A stretch of 64,000 nucleotides of DNA from positions 3,701,600 through 3,765,599 of the forward strand of contig NC_030991.1 of NCBI RefSeq assembly GCF_000149955.1. Direction: 5' to 3'. Below the pieces are notes generated by a model. The model saw only the letters and a list, made by a program, of their open reading frames with translations. It was not told the origin of the DNA and did no database searches. A program made the translations under genes and the position numbers. Positions 43,701 through 52,940 of the stretch are shown here, one piece after another. The stretch comes from Fusarium oxysporum f. sp. lycopersici 4287. Taxonomy: Eukaryota > Ascomycota > Sordariomycetes > Hypocreales > Nectriaceae. Within the stretch, counting starts at the first letter, position 1. Every line of letters begins with the position of its first letter.

Positions 43701-45259
43701 AAAGACATCTCCTGTTGGGTCGTACATGTCGTTCCCGTCTATCCAGCCGCCGTTCTTGTATAGCCTGAGTCCTGACATGACATTTACCGGAAACTCAGGG
43801 ATGAACAGCGTGTCTTTGAGGTTAATTGTGACCTGCTCACCCCATTTGTTTATGAAGCAAATTTTGACTGTCCCCTTACCGAATGGGTACACCTTCCCAC
43901 CGCCCGTAACGAGGACCGTTCGGGTTGCAGGCTGCAGTTCTGTGAATAGGCTTTGGTCGTTGCAGATGTGGACTGATGAACCTGTGTCGAACAGCCATTC
44001 TGCGGTTGAAGAGATGTTATCAAGGGAGACTTTACACGTCTCTGTATTGTCCATAGGTAGCTCGTCTGAGACGCTGTCTTCAAGAATCAGAAAAGATCGC
44101 TCAACTGTCATGTGATTTGATTCCTTGATATGGAGATTCTTGGTGCTGTCGCGTTGAAGATCATGCTCCATGAGTTCCTTGGCGAGACGGACTGCCCAGT
44201 CGGGTCGCTTATCCTTATGGGCGAACCAACAATCATTTTCATGATGTCCTCTCTTCTTGCAGTTCGTGCAGGTATGTTCCTTGTTCTTGCCGACTCGATG
44301 ATTGGTTTCCTGGCTAGACTTGTTCGCGGCTCGCTGGTTCTTTGAAGATCCTCTCCTCCGGCCACTTGCCTCTTGCTTTCTTGCGGCCGGGCCCTTCCTT
44401 CCAGTCTTTTTACTGTGAGCCCAGTACGTGGAGGCAGTACCATGACTGTCATCATCATCTGATGACCTGTTTTCATCAATGAGATCTTGCTGCATTGATC
44501 GTAGTGTTGGCGGATGCTCCGAGCGTANNNNNNNNNNNNNNNNNNNNNNNNNNNNNNNNNNNNNNNNNNNNNNNNNNNNNNNNNNNNNNNNNNNNNNNNN
44601 NNNNNNNNNNNNNNNNNNNNNNNNNNNNNNNNNNNNNNNNNNNNNNNNNNNNNNNNNNNNNNNNNNNNNNNNNNNNNNNNNNNNNNNNNNNNNNNNNNNN
44701 NNNNNNNNNNNNNNNNNNNNNNNNNNNNNNNNNNNNNNNNNNNNNNNNNNNNNNNNNNNNNNNNNNNNNNNNNNNNNNNNNNNNNNNNNNNNNNNNNNNN
44801 NNNNNNNNNNNCAGAAGAACTGGGCCCGTGCCAATACAATAGGCCTGGAGAAGTGTTGAACATCTCCTGGGGATTCTCAATCCCGACTAGTTGACTGAGT
44901 GCTTCTCCAGTGCAGTTACCTCGGATGGAGACGGCAGCTTTTGCCGCCCTGATCTTTTGATCCATAGTCTGCTGTTCCTCGGGAGGGTAATCACCAAAGA
45001 CAGCATCTTCGAGGCCATTGATCCGAAGAATGGCCTTCTGAGCTGGGCAATATTGCTCCCAATTGGAGGGGCCGCCTAGCTTGAGCTCTTGCGGAAGGAA
45101 AAGAGTATTCTTTTCAGAGATGACCGTGGTACTGTCATACATTGAGGATGGTGTGTGGTCTTGACCTGAAGCACCAGGTTGCGACGATTCGGATGCAGGC
45201 GATACTCTGATTGTGTTGCGAGTTCGCATGGTGGAAGGTGGGGCTCGTCGTGACGTCAT
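40758..45259 (-). CDS. copia gag-pol polyprotein
   Basis: The minus-strand frame begins MTSRRAPPSTMRTRN at 45259 (gag) and ends at 40758; an N run (44528-44811) interrupts gag. Visible domains in order follow. Zinc knuckle CTNCKKRGHHENDCW; aspartic protease DTGSSVH; integrase zinc region (WHRRLGHVN...YCLACDIAK) and catalytic core (MDGGSELYG, EFNGVAERSNR). Reverse transcriptase with WVFKVKKNEDG, MDVSTAFLEGDL and the catalytic YVDDFLIMG; RNase H with WADSDWKGD and STTEAEYTAL. No stop interrupts pol, so the element may be competent. Frames on the two sides of the gap differ by the stated gap length, which may be a wrong gap estimate. Confidence 0.9.
44528..44811. other. assembly gap (284 N) inside copia gag
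   Basis: The run of N hides part of gag. Its length is not a round number, so it may be an estimated or masked gap. Confidence 0.95.
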
Positions 45260-45318
45260 CTTGAGTTGAAGTTAAAGTTTGGTTCTTTGATTCAGAAGAG
45301 AAACCCGGTGTTTGCTAA

Positions 45319-45333
45319 CCCGGGCTCATAACC
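45319..45333 (-). promoter_or_regulatory. copia primer-binding site matching the initiator tRNA-Met anticodon arm
   Basis: Directly inside the 5' LTR the minus strand reads GGTTATGAGCCCGGG. This is complementary to the CTCATAACC anticodon region of initiator tRNA-Met rather than to a tRNA 3' end, the half-tRNA priming pattern known for Drosophila copia and yeast Ty5. Confidence 0.7.
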
Positions 45334-45527
45334 TGTTGTTTATATTGCGCAGTAGTGCTGGGTGAAAATGTATTTTTATGAAACTTGGTTGTTCATTATT
45401 GAGCTGAGAGTTATTCTCGGGTTTATATCTCTAGATGATTGTATCTAGGACTTTGAACTTTAAATCTAGGACTTTCAGACTAACAGTCTGAATCCTGAAG
45501 GGAAGGGGATTCCCGGATTTTCCAACA
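45334..45527 (-). repeat. copia 5' LTR
   Basis: 194-bp partner of 40544-40737, identical in sequence. It should hold the element's promoter. Confidence 0.9.
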
Positions 45528-45734
45528 CTACCTGGAAGGAACTCTGAAGCTGCCCTTTTACTTCGAGGACACAAATCTTATATCTACGGCACTCACAACC
45601 CAACCGAACTACCTCCCAGTCAAGCGATTCCGACAGAGAATTCAGAAGCTGTATGAGGACATTATTATATCCCTCCTGTCAGAGCCGCGCTTCCTTGTCT
45701 GCTCTTGGGCATCCAACGGCGAGCCATCGGGCCC
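45528..45734 (+). other. coding-like fragment of unknown origin between LTR and ferric reductase remnant
   Basis: The bases right after the LTR read in one open frame as YLEGTLKLPFYFEDTNLIST, continuing with VKRFRQRIQKLYEDIIIS. This does not look like the FAD-binding segment a ferric reductase should have here. It resembles part of another fungal protein that I cannot name. At about 45735 a different frame takes over with recognisable ferric reductase. I read it as a piece of another gene brought in by rearrangement. Confidence 0.4.
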
Positions 45735-46554
45735 AAGTTCAGAACGGCTTCACAAGCACCTTACTTAAGCAAGTCAAATATGGCGACACAACCAGCATTG
45801 CGATGTTCACTGGCCCTCACGGTGTGACTCTCCCCCTTCACAACTATGACCAAGTTCTTCTGATAGCAACAGATCTCGGAGTTGTGGCACTGCTGCCATA
45901 TATGCAATGTCTCGCCTATCAATCTCACTTTATCAGATCGCGTACCAAGCGAATTCATCTCGTCTGGCGACTCAAGGACTGGAGTGTGTTTTCCTGCCCG
46001 ACTATAACTAAACTTGACTTATTCAATCCCAGGTCTTATTCAGGTGCTCAAAGCCCCTCTCAACGCGGTACTGGAAACGGATGAGTCGGGAGGAGACATA
46101 AGAGAAGGAACTTTTAGGAGAATACTCGAAAGTGTAATCAGCATATCCATATACGGAAAGAGCGACAAGACAGATGACGATGAGGAAGCTTTGAAGGAGC
46201 TTAAGGAAAGCTCGAGGGTTGAGTTGCAGTGCGGGCAATGGAACTTGACTGCAGTCGTGGAGAAGGATACCGCCTCCAGCAATGTCTCTCTTGGACACTC
46301 GGGGAAGGCATCCGCTATAGCTGGTGAGTGCAAATACCTTGTGGCCTGCTTTTGCCACTCTAGCCCCCTGGTGGGGTTACAGAAGGGCAAAGGGGGGAGA
46401 AGAAGGAAAGAAACAAAGTAACAAGAAGAACAGCTTCCGTCTCGCCCGATATCCGCGCAGAGCTAAATGATATTGTCAAGAAGAACATTCAGCACGTGGA
46501 CTTGATGTATACCGATTATCAGCCTGAAGGATACAGGGATGATCGAAAAGAGTG
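45735..46554 (+). pseudogene. ferric reductase, C-terminal NADPH-binding half
   Basis: Exons about 45735-45983, 46033-46323 and 46434-46554, with introns of 49 and 110 bp (GTGTGT...CCCAG; GTGAGT...AACAG). The first exon reads VQNGFTSTLLKQ, then FTGPHGVTLPLHNYDQVLLI and RTKRIHLVWRLKDW, the NAD-binding part of the FRE family. The last exon has SVSPDIRAELNDIV and ends near DYQPEGY. The FAD-binding segment that should link it to 39701-40543 is missing. The stop lies inside the start of a MITE copy inserted at a TA near 46532. Same orientation as the left half, so one gene was probably broken, with loss of about 100 residues. Confidence 0.7.
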
Positions 46555-46693
46555 ACCGTGTTTAGCTGGTGAAGAAGAATTGCACGGACCCATTCCGGAC
46601 ACGAATACTACTTTACGACGGGTACTGGTGACACCCAAGAGCTGCGACAATTCTATTGAAACTGAGGAAGGCGGACACTCGTCTCGGCTCTCC
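46534..46693. mobile_element. 163-bp MITE family, diverged second copy
   Basis: Aligns along its length with 15168-15330 at roughly 75-80 percent, starting CAGGGATGATCGAAAAGAGT after a TA. The right end is eroded: the terminal CTG-TA is replaced by AAACAAATA. Many differences are transitions. It supplies the last codons and stop of the ferric reductase remnant. Confidence 0.7.
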
Positions 46694-47042
46694 AAACAAA
46701 TAGGTGGTTGAATGTGCCTTATAAAGCGTATCACGAAAGCCGAGGCGGCGAAACACAAAAATACCATTATGGCTAAGGGAAGGAAACGATGAGCTTAGCA
46801 CCGGCCCGACACTATATACCGCCCCGTTTAGTCTAGCTTTAGGCATTTAATAGGAAAATATAGCAACAAACTGCTAACGCTAGAGCTGTATCTTATCGTA
46901 TAAAGCCACTACGATACAGAAAGCAAACTACATCAAAGTCTATCTCAATCAGAACAAATATCTGGCTATGTTACGATCCAACGCGTAGTATTCCTGATAA
47001 AGTGCAGAAATATTTCTAGTGAGTCAGGAGGCGGGGCCTGTG
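46694..47042. other. intergenic, no feature recognised
   Basis: Nothing supported between the MITE copy and the 3' end of the pseudokinase gene on the minus strand. Confidence 0.4.
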
Positions 47043-48114
47043 TTAGGAAAGGGTGCTGCAGAAGATCAGTCTCATCCACCAAGAGGCGGTGCTATCGTAT
47101 GGCCATACCCGTGATAATCGTTCAAGCGAACTTTTCGTCCCTGTAGAACCGTGATTTTGCTCAGACTTTGCTGCCAACATCTGTTTAAAAAAGTCAATGA
47201 AGTCGGCATGATCCTGCCACCTGCCATACGATACTGTTTCCGGCTGCTGGATGCCCTCACGCCCGGACATCAGCTCGGCTGTCAAGAGACAGAGGGCATC
47301 CACCATAGGAGCCGAAGATTGCGATCGATAGTACTGATGGCCCCCTGCTTGGTGTTAGCGATTCTCCTCTTGTGCTGTAACTGTGGGCTTTCTCAACAGA
47401 TCTTGACATTTCCCTCATGGCTAATAAGAATATCGGAGCAGGTGAGCTGGGCATGGCATAGGCCATGTTGCTCCAGGTAGAGAAACCCAGCGATAACCTA
47501 GAATTGTTAATGTTTGCCTGATTCCATACTCAGCTGTCTCCGGTACGAACCTGTTTGAGTATGGTGGCTAACTCCGATCCTGAAAGATTCTTATTTGCAA
47601 CAACCTCGGACAAAGATATTGGTACAAATTCATAGGCAACAACGAAATCCCCTCTCTCCTCATAAACAGCAAGCTGCCTTACAAAGTTCTCATGCCCTAT
47701 GGACTGAGCAATTTGGAGTTGTTTCTCGCTATCTTCACCAGATACCTTCTTCAGCCATGCGTTCTTTGGCCCATTATTGCTGACCGGACCATATGTATTG
47801 CTCCTCCTGTATGCCGCATCTACTTTCCTACGTCCTATTATCATGGTAAAGAAGGTCTTGTAGTGCTCTTTGGATGAACTCCCAGCAATCTGGAGCCCCT
47901 TTTCCGAATTGTGACGCAGACCATGTGGTGGAGGGATACCGGGATCCGCCTTGGCCAGGACTGAATTGTAACTACCGACAGAATGGCCGATTTTAATCCC
48001 ATCGCATGGACCATTTTGATTATAGCCCACAATGTTAGGACGTGGCGATCTACGTAGCTCCTCGTCTTGGGTGTCGATGAAACGTGTCTTGCGTTTTCTG
48101 TCTCTTGTGGCCAT
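47043..48114 (-). CDS. degenerate protein-kinase-like protein (pseudokinase), 321 aa
   Basis: Exons 47551-48114, 47398-47497 and 47043-47344; both introns are 53 bp (GTTCGT...TTCTAG; GTTGAG...AAGCAG). I start at MATRDRKRKTRF; an ATG 75 bases upstream is in frame. N-terminal 110 residues look disordered and basic. Then kinase-like order: IAQSIGHENFVRQLAVYEER, VVAYEFVPISLSEVV, LYLEQHGLCHAQLTCSD where HRD and the loop Asn are lost, EGNVKIW in place of VKIADFG, and a C-lobe helix ALCLLTAELMSG. Catalysis is unlikely. A run of six T at about 47191 may hide a frameshift, since another frame gives a better family-like ending (FLNRCWQQSLSKI). Related to the gene at 29884-30839. Confidence 0.6.
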
Positions 48115-48498
48115 TTCAACGATTGTCTTTTTGTCTCCTTTTCTTTTTTCTTTTCCTTTCTTTCGCCAGTGCTTCTCTACCGGCCGCATTCCCTTTTCAT
48201 TTCATTAGGAAATCTCTGGTAGATGGGGCTCTTATAGCCATGGGACGAGAATGTGATAATTTGTAAGGTTGATTGCCAGAATCGGCCGCACAAATTTCAC
48301 ATCTTTTCCCTGTTTCTTCATCATCTTTCTTTCTTTGCACCCTTTCACCCTTTCCCCCCTTGTCTTTAGTGCCCTTAAATCATGCAGATCTGGCCGAGTC
48401 GGGATCGGCATATATTACTTGACCCGAGATTGCCTATATCCACGTTCTCAAATCCTTCTCTTGTTCTTCATCGCTCTATCTTGATAACACATCACCTT
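48115..48498. promoter_or_regulatory. divergent region between pseudokinase and the 719-aa gene
   Basis: Long pyrimidine tracts (TTTTCTTTTTTCTTTTCC near 48141) and a CT-rich leader before 48499. It should carry promoters for both genes. No defined element can be named. Confidence 0.35.
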
Positions 48499-50770
48499 AT
48501 GGAGGAGGCTTTCTCGCGGCGAAGAAGACTCGATGACGAGAGATCTCGCAAGTTTCTCGGTATAGCTGCCCTGGATCCCCGTGTTGTTGTGGGCTCTTTT
48601 GTCGCCACGAATGATAGCCTTTCTAGCACAGGTATCAAAAGTAACCACATGTCGGCGGTGGTAGACAGGTCCAGATTCGATGCTAGTCTTGTCAGCGCTA
48701 GGATAGACATGGAAGCCCTGAGGAAGAACGACGGAAACGTAGTGGAGCTTGACTTTGAGCCAGAGACTCACATTCAATGTCTGTCGACAGTACGCAGTGA
48801 CCTAGCCTCTTACTCGCCTTTTACACCGGGACGCCAGCGCTATCCTATAAAGCTGTACTCATCGGGCGAGTAGACCACTGTATATGAATTGGTCTGCGAC
48901 TGACTTGAGCAAGATCTAAGCGAGGAGGCAAGAGCTGATATTATCGAGGAGCAGGTTTGTGAGCAGCAGCAGTCGTCCGACGGCGAACTATTCTACCGCC
49001 TCAGCCTTCATTGGGGAACATATAAGAATGACGTCTCCCCCCCAGACAACAAGTGGCTCGATGTACTTGCTCAAAGGTCTAGTACAAAGGCAATACACGC
49101 TAGGAGGCTCCTCAATACCAACAACCCATTCACGGCGGCATTTGCGCTGTTCCATTCCATCCCATCCATGTTCTGGGGCATGAAGCTCGGTTTGATTGGC
49201 CATTTGATTTGGCTGCCGTGTCAAGACGCAAGTTGACTCTGAATAGTTGTACTCTGTTCCACCCCGCCTAACTGACCATTTGCTACAGGAACTGCTGCGA
49301 TATTTGAGGCGGATCGACCATTTCTGGTCGCAAATATGTCCCACGAGTGAGATAAAAAGGAAGGTGGATGCAGCTACTATAGAAATCCTTGATAACCAAG
49401 CACCAGGCAGCGTCCAAGAGGCTTTTGACCAGAAAGATTTGTTTATCAATCTCGAGGATGCGCAGAGGGATCTCGTGTGGACGCGCATCCTTGAGGCCAC
49501 TCGTGACAGAACCGTTCCCACTGTGCATTCCTTCTTCCGAAACCTGGGATATCTGGGTGCTGTTGCTTATAGCATGGACAGGCTACGGGATCCTCCTCCT
49601 AGTAAACGACCCACTAAAGACCGTCGCCAGAAGCGAAAGAAACGACCGGAATTCAAACGGGATAGCCAGAAAAAAGTGTCCTTGAGACAGGGATTCCAAG
49701 ATGGCTTCCAAAAAGACGCCATGGATAATCGCGTTATTCAAGCGTCAGAGAATTGCTACAAAATGGTTCATGCAGAGCACATCGACGGTTTTGAACTTGG
49801 ATACCAAACGCTTTGGGCGTTCTGTCTTCGGTGGCACCCAATGCTTCCGAGGCTCGAAAGCGACCATCGTGTCATTGGGGAGACAGATCAAGAACAGTCA
49901 GTGTTGGCACATTTCGCGAAGCTTGCTCACAGAATCGGTTTCCGCTCCTCCAGAATCAATGATATACAGCAGCAATCGACCGCGACAGGATTGGCCAACA
50001 AGCAGGAAGTAAGTGGTTCCCTGGGTACGCTGTCCTCACCTGATGCACTCAACGAGCTGATTGGCGCCGGCAAGCCGAGCAAGAAGGCGCTGGAAAATAT
50101 GAGACACATGCTTTTCGTGCCAAACTTCTATAACACCACTGCCGAAATGTTGGCGTTCCCTCCCTTCTTCGTGCAGCGCTCCTTATATCTTGATATCTTT
50201 AGTTCATGCCAGGCGGATGCAATCACGACGATGCTTTGTACCGGTTTGCAGGAGCAAGATCACATAATAGTCGAGGCGCAGAATGAACGAAGACTAGAAG
50301 ACAATGTTGAACGGTGCCTTGGACAGCAGCTTGCGGAGGCAAGGGACACCATCAGCCAGCTCAGGAATAGCCTCAAAGCTCTTCAGGTGGAGCACGCTAT
50401 ATGTGGGGGTCTAAAGGCGGAGTTGGAAAAGCGTTCCCTAGCATCATTGAAGCAAGCCCAGGATGCAGAATTTTCAAGGTCAGTACTACAACAACAACTC
50501 CATGACCTTCAGCACAGCAGGTCAAAAGGCCAATGGGCTGCATCAGGGCACAGGAAGCTTTTGCAGAGCAACGAAAACGATCAGCAGCCACTACAGGCCG
50601 GCCCAGACCAGGAAAAGGCTACAGCAGGCGGAAATACCCCGCTGGCACTACCCGACTCTGACATGCCAGATTGGGATTTAGATGTCTCTAATGAAGCCCC
50701 AACTTATCAGTGGAGTAGTAGTCAGGAAGACCTGGATATTCGTCTTGAGGTACAGAGACTACTAGCTTAA
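48499..50770 (+). CDS. unknown protein, 719 aa, C-terminal coiled coil, three exons
   Basis: Exons 48499-48869, 48921-49227 and 49289-50770. Intron 1 is 51 bp (GTAGAC, branch GACTGAC, CTAAG). Intron 2 is 61 bp and uses a GC donor (GCAAGT) with branch CTAACTGAC and CTACAG; no GT site gives an open frame. The N-terminus (MEEAFSRRRRLDDERSRKF) is basic. Exon 2 encodes a compact-looking part (KWLDVLAQRSSTKAIHARRL, then MFWGMKLGLIGHLIWL). Residues about 330-560 are globular, about 570-660 form a long coiled coil (LAEARDTISQLRNSLKALQV), and the tail is acidic. No domain is recognised. An upstream in-frame ATG at 48382 is an alternative start. Confidence 0.6.
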
Positions 50771-50785
50771 CACTTGCAGTGGCTA

Positions 50786-50885
50786 NNNNNNNNNNNNNNN
50801 NNNNNNNNNNNNNNNNNNNNNNNNNNNNNNNNNNNNNNNNNNNNNNNNNNNNNNNNNNNNNNNNNNNNNNNNNNNNNNNNNNNNN
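50786..50885. other. assembly gap (100 N)
   Basis: Exactly 100 N, the usual placeholder for a scaffold join of unknown size. Order and distance of sequences on the two sides are therefore not certain. Confidence 0.95.
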
Positions 50886-51100
50886 CATGGGGTGATGATA
50901 AAATTGTCCAAGTGAACGAAGAATATTTGTTGAACTTTGTCGGAGAGTTTCAGGATAAAGGCTACAAGATATTCGATAATGCGGACAGAGTTCTTACGCC
51001 ATTTGCAGCAGCCAACCTGTCGCTATCAGAGAGGTATATTGTACTGAAACCCTACTTTGATATAACTACCCAGCAAATTGGCCATTCTCGGCCTGCCTAG
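50886..51100 (+). CDS. 3' fragment of an unknown gene
   Basis: Open from the gap to a TAG at 51098-51100 (WGDDKIVQVNEEYLLNFVGE...). It may be the last exon of a gene lost in the gap. No domain recognised. Confidence 0.3.
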
Positions 51101-52089
51101 CACTGCAATTACATGAGGATGATGATTCAGTCGCCCTATCCTAACCCCATTAAACCCCGAGACTCACCTTGCCTCTCTGTAAGTCTGGGAAATTATGAGG
51201 ACACTACATACGTTATCAGCTAAATATTGAGATGATATACAGGAACCGTAACAAATATTTTCAAGAAGATATCGACAGATCGAACAGGTATGCCTGAGAG
51301 AGGACTGCAATACTGTAGTCTACCACAAATGTCCATCTGTCTTGGAGTGATGTTCAGGACCGATGCGCACAGCAATGCTCGCGTCCGCCGCATATCGGGG
51401 ACCTGTTGTTAAGCAATCTGGTTGACGCCCATTTATTGGCTCGGCGGCCTCCCGTCTTCGTGTCGACGATGAGTAAAGTCAGGAACGGGTGCCTAATGTG
51501 AAGGTACCGCCTGATGGGCACGGATCTAACCTTCTGGGGAAGTTGAGACGACCTAGCAGGTGTGGCTCGAACGGACGGTGAATCTCAGGAGGCTCTGGAA
51601 GAAGTACTGGATCCTCTGAAAGTCCAACAGCGTTGTTGTAAATAGTTCAGACCAGTGACGTATATGACTTGATGTCACTGTCATGCGTATTGCACGCCGC
51701 CTGGTTTGGCAAGAACCAATACATCCTATTAGAAATACCTTCCCATAAAACGCAGCTCATCTTCATTTAGGCCCCTCATTTGACAGGCAGATTTCCCATA
51801 TGACGTGTTGTTCCATCTACTACCAGTGATTGTCGGTGATTATTTGTCGCAATCACGTAGTCTGTCAAGGATGATAGAGGCCCTCCGACCCAATAAAAAA
51901 CGAAGGTCGCAATCCCTGCAACCCACTTTGCGCCTTAAAAGCTGGTGCAGGCTATACAACATTCACTTTCGTTTGTCTCTGACATCGTCTCCTATTTCTT
52001 CTGTTTTTATTCTTTACATCAAAGTCCTCCCTAAGTGTCGAGATCCATATCTTGCTCAACTTACTCGCAATCCTGCCTCGAGCTTCAAG
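51101..52089. other. intergenic, upstream of the H4 variant gene
   Basis: About 1 kb without a supported gene. The last 150 bases are pyrimidine-rich (TCTCCTATTTCTTCTG and similar), a typical fungal leader for the gene that starts at 52090. Confidence 0.4.
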
Positions 52090-52817
52090 ATGCCGACAAT
52101 CCCATCGCATGGCGGCCCTCGGGGCATGTTACCTACCTACACGGGAGGGAATGTTATTCCGTATCATAACAAAACACATGGTAACCGATGTGCTCCTGGA
52201 AATACACTCTTGCAAGGCCGTCGTAGACACCGGTAAAATCGATCCCTTAGTTGAAACAGACGAATGAAACAGGGGCTAAACTAGGAATCCCATAGAAAAG
52301 TTCTCCGAGACTCAATTTACGGAATCAGTTCGTCATATATTCATTCTTTACGAATAATCACTGCTAACAAAATCTTTTAGCTAAACCCGCTATCCGGTTC
52401 GTGAATCCTTTCTCACCTGAATTCGTGTGACATTTATGAGCATCAATACTGACGCTGTGAAACACAGACGCCTGGCACGGCGCGGCGGTGTTAAGCGAAT
52501 CTCGGAAGGCATATACAACGAGATTCGGCGTGCGCTCAAAGAGCGTCTTGAGACGGCAAGTAGCCTTGCTATCCTATTTTGTTAATTCTTAACTCATACC
52601 CGAGGACAGATCATAGGACGCTGTGTGATCTACGTAATCTATCGAAACGCTAAGACTCTTACCGTAGATGACGTGAGTTTCCCTTTGCTGGCTGCTATTG
52701 CACATGCACAATGATTGACACAATAAGCAGGTGACTCAGAGCCTAAGGGGCATTGGGCAGCCTATTTGGGGGTTCGGTCCTGATACATTCGCTACTGCAA
52801 AAAAGCATAAAGTCTGA
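52090..52817 (+). CDS. divergent histone H4 variant, 142 aa, six exons
   Basis: Exons 52090-52232, 52296-52327, 52381-52396, 52468-52555, 52610-52672 and 52731-52817; introns 63, 53, 71, 54 and 58 bp. All are GT-AG except intron 4, which has a GCAAGT donor. Exon 3 is only 16 nt. Spliced, residues 43-49 read GRRRHRK, matching the H4K20 context. KVLRDSIYGITKPAIRRLAR and RGGVKRIS then follow almost as in canonical H4. The rest of the histone fold is diverged (EGIYNEIRRALKERLE, then YVIYRNAKTLTVDDV). The C-terminal GQPIWGFGP replaces GRTLYGFGG and is extended by 13 residues. The 48-residue N-tail is Gly-rich with a single Lys, so the acetylatable K5/K8/K12/K16 equivalents are gone. It probably forms or competes in H3-H4 dimers. 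The TGA at 52815-52817 closes the frame exactly. Confidence 0.85.
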
Positions 52818-52940
52818 GGCCAAGATTTGCCAAGACCGAATTTCATTTTTCCCGTTTAGCATTTGATAGCTTGGGAGATGGTGTTTGGAGCAATGTGACT
52901 GCACCGGATGTTCGTCGGCACCATCTGCCACGGCTGGATT

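Larger units (their letters stand above)
40544..45527 (-). mobile_element. Ty1/copia LTR retrotransposon, minus strand, complete apart from an N gap
   Basis: Flanked by two identical 194-bp LTRs; the coding strand is minus, so the 5' LTR is at 45334-45527. In the element's sense the LTRs start TGTTGG and end AACA. The internal part encodes gag, protease, integrase, reverse transcriptase and RNase H in copia order. Identity of the LTRs implies recent arrival. The 5-bp flanks differ (TTCCG on the left, CTACC on the right), so the expected target duplication is missing. A 284-base N run lies in the gag region. Confidence 0.9.

Noticed and set aside
44479..44894. Open frames running across the N run in copia gag on both strands.
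   Set aside because: They exist only because N codons are not stops; the real minus-strand gag frame explains the flanks.
52436..52555. An in-frame ATG at 52436 would give a short tail-less H4 (MSINTDAVKH before RRLARR).
   Set aside because: The spliced model restores the canonical H4 order KVLRD..ITKPAIRR with good branch points and exact frame closure, which is very unlikely by chance; the ATG lies inside intron 3.
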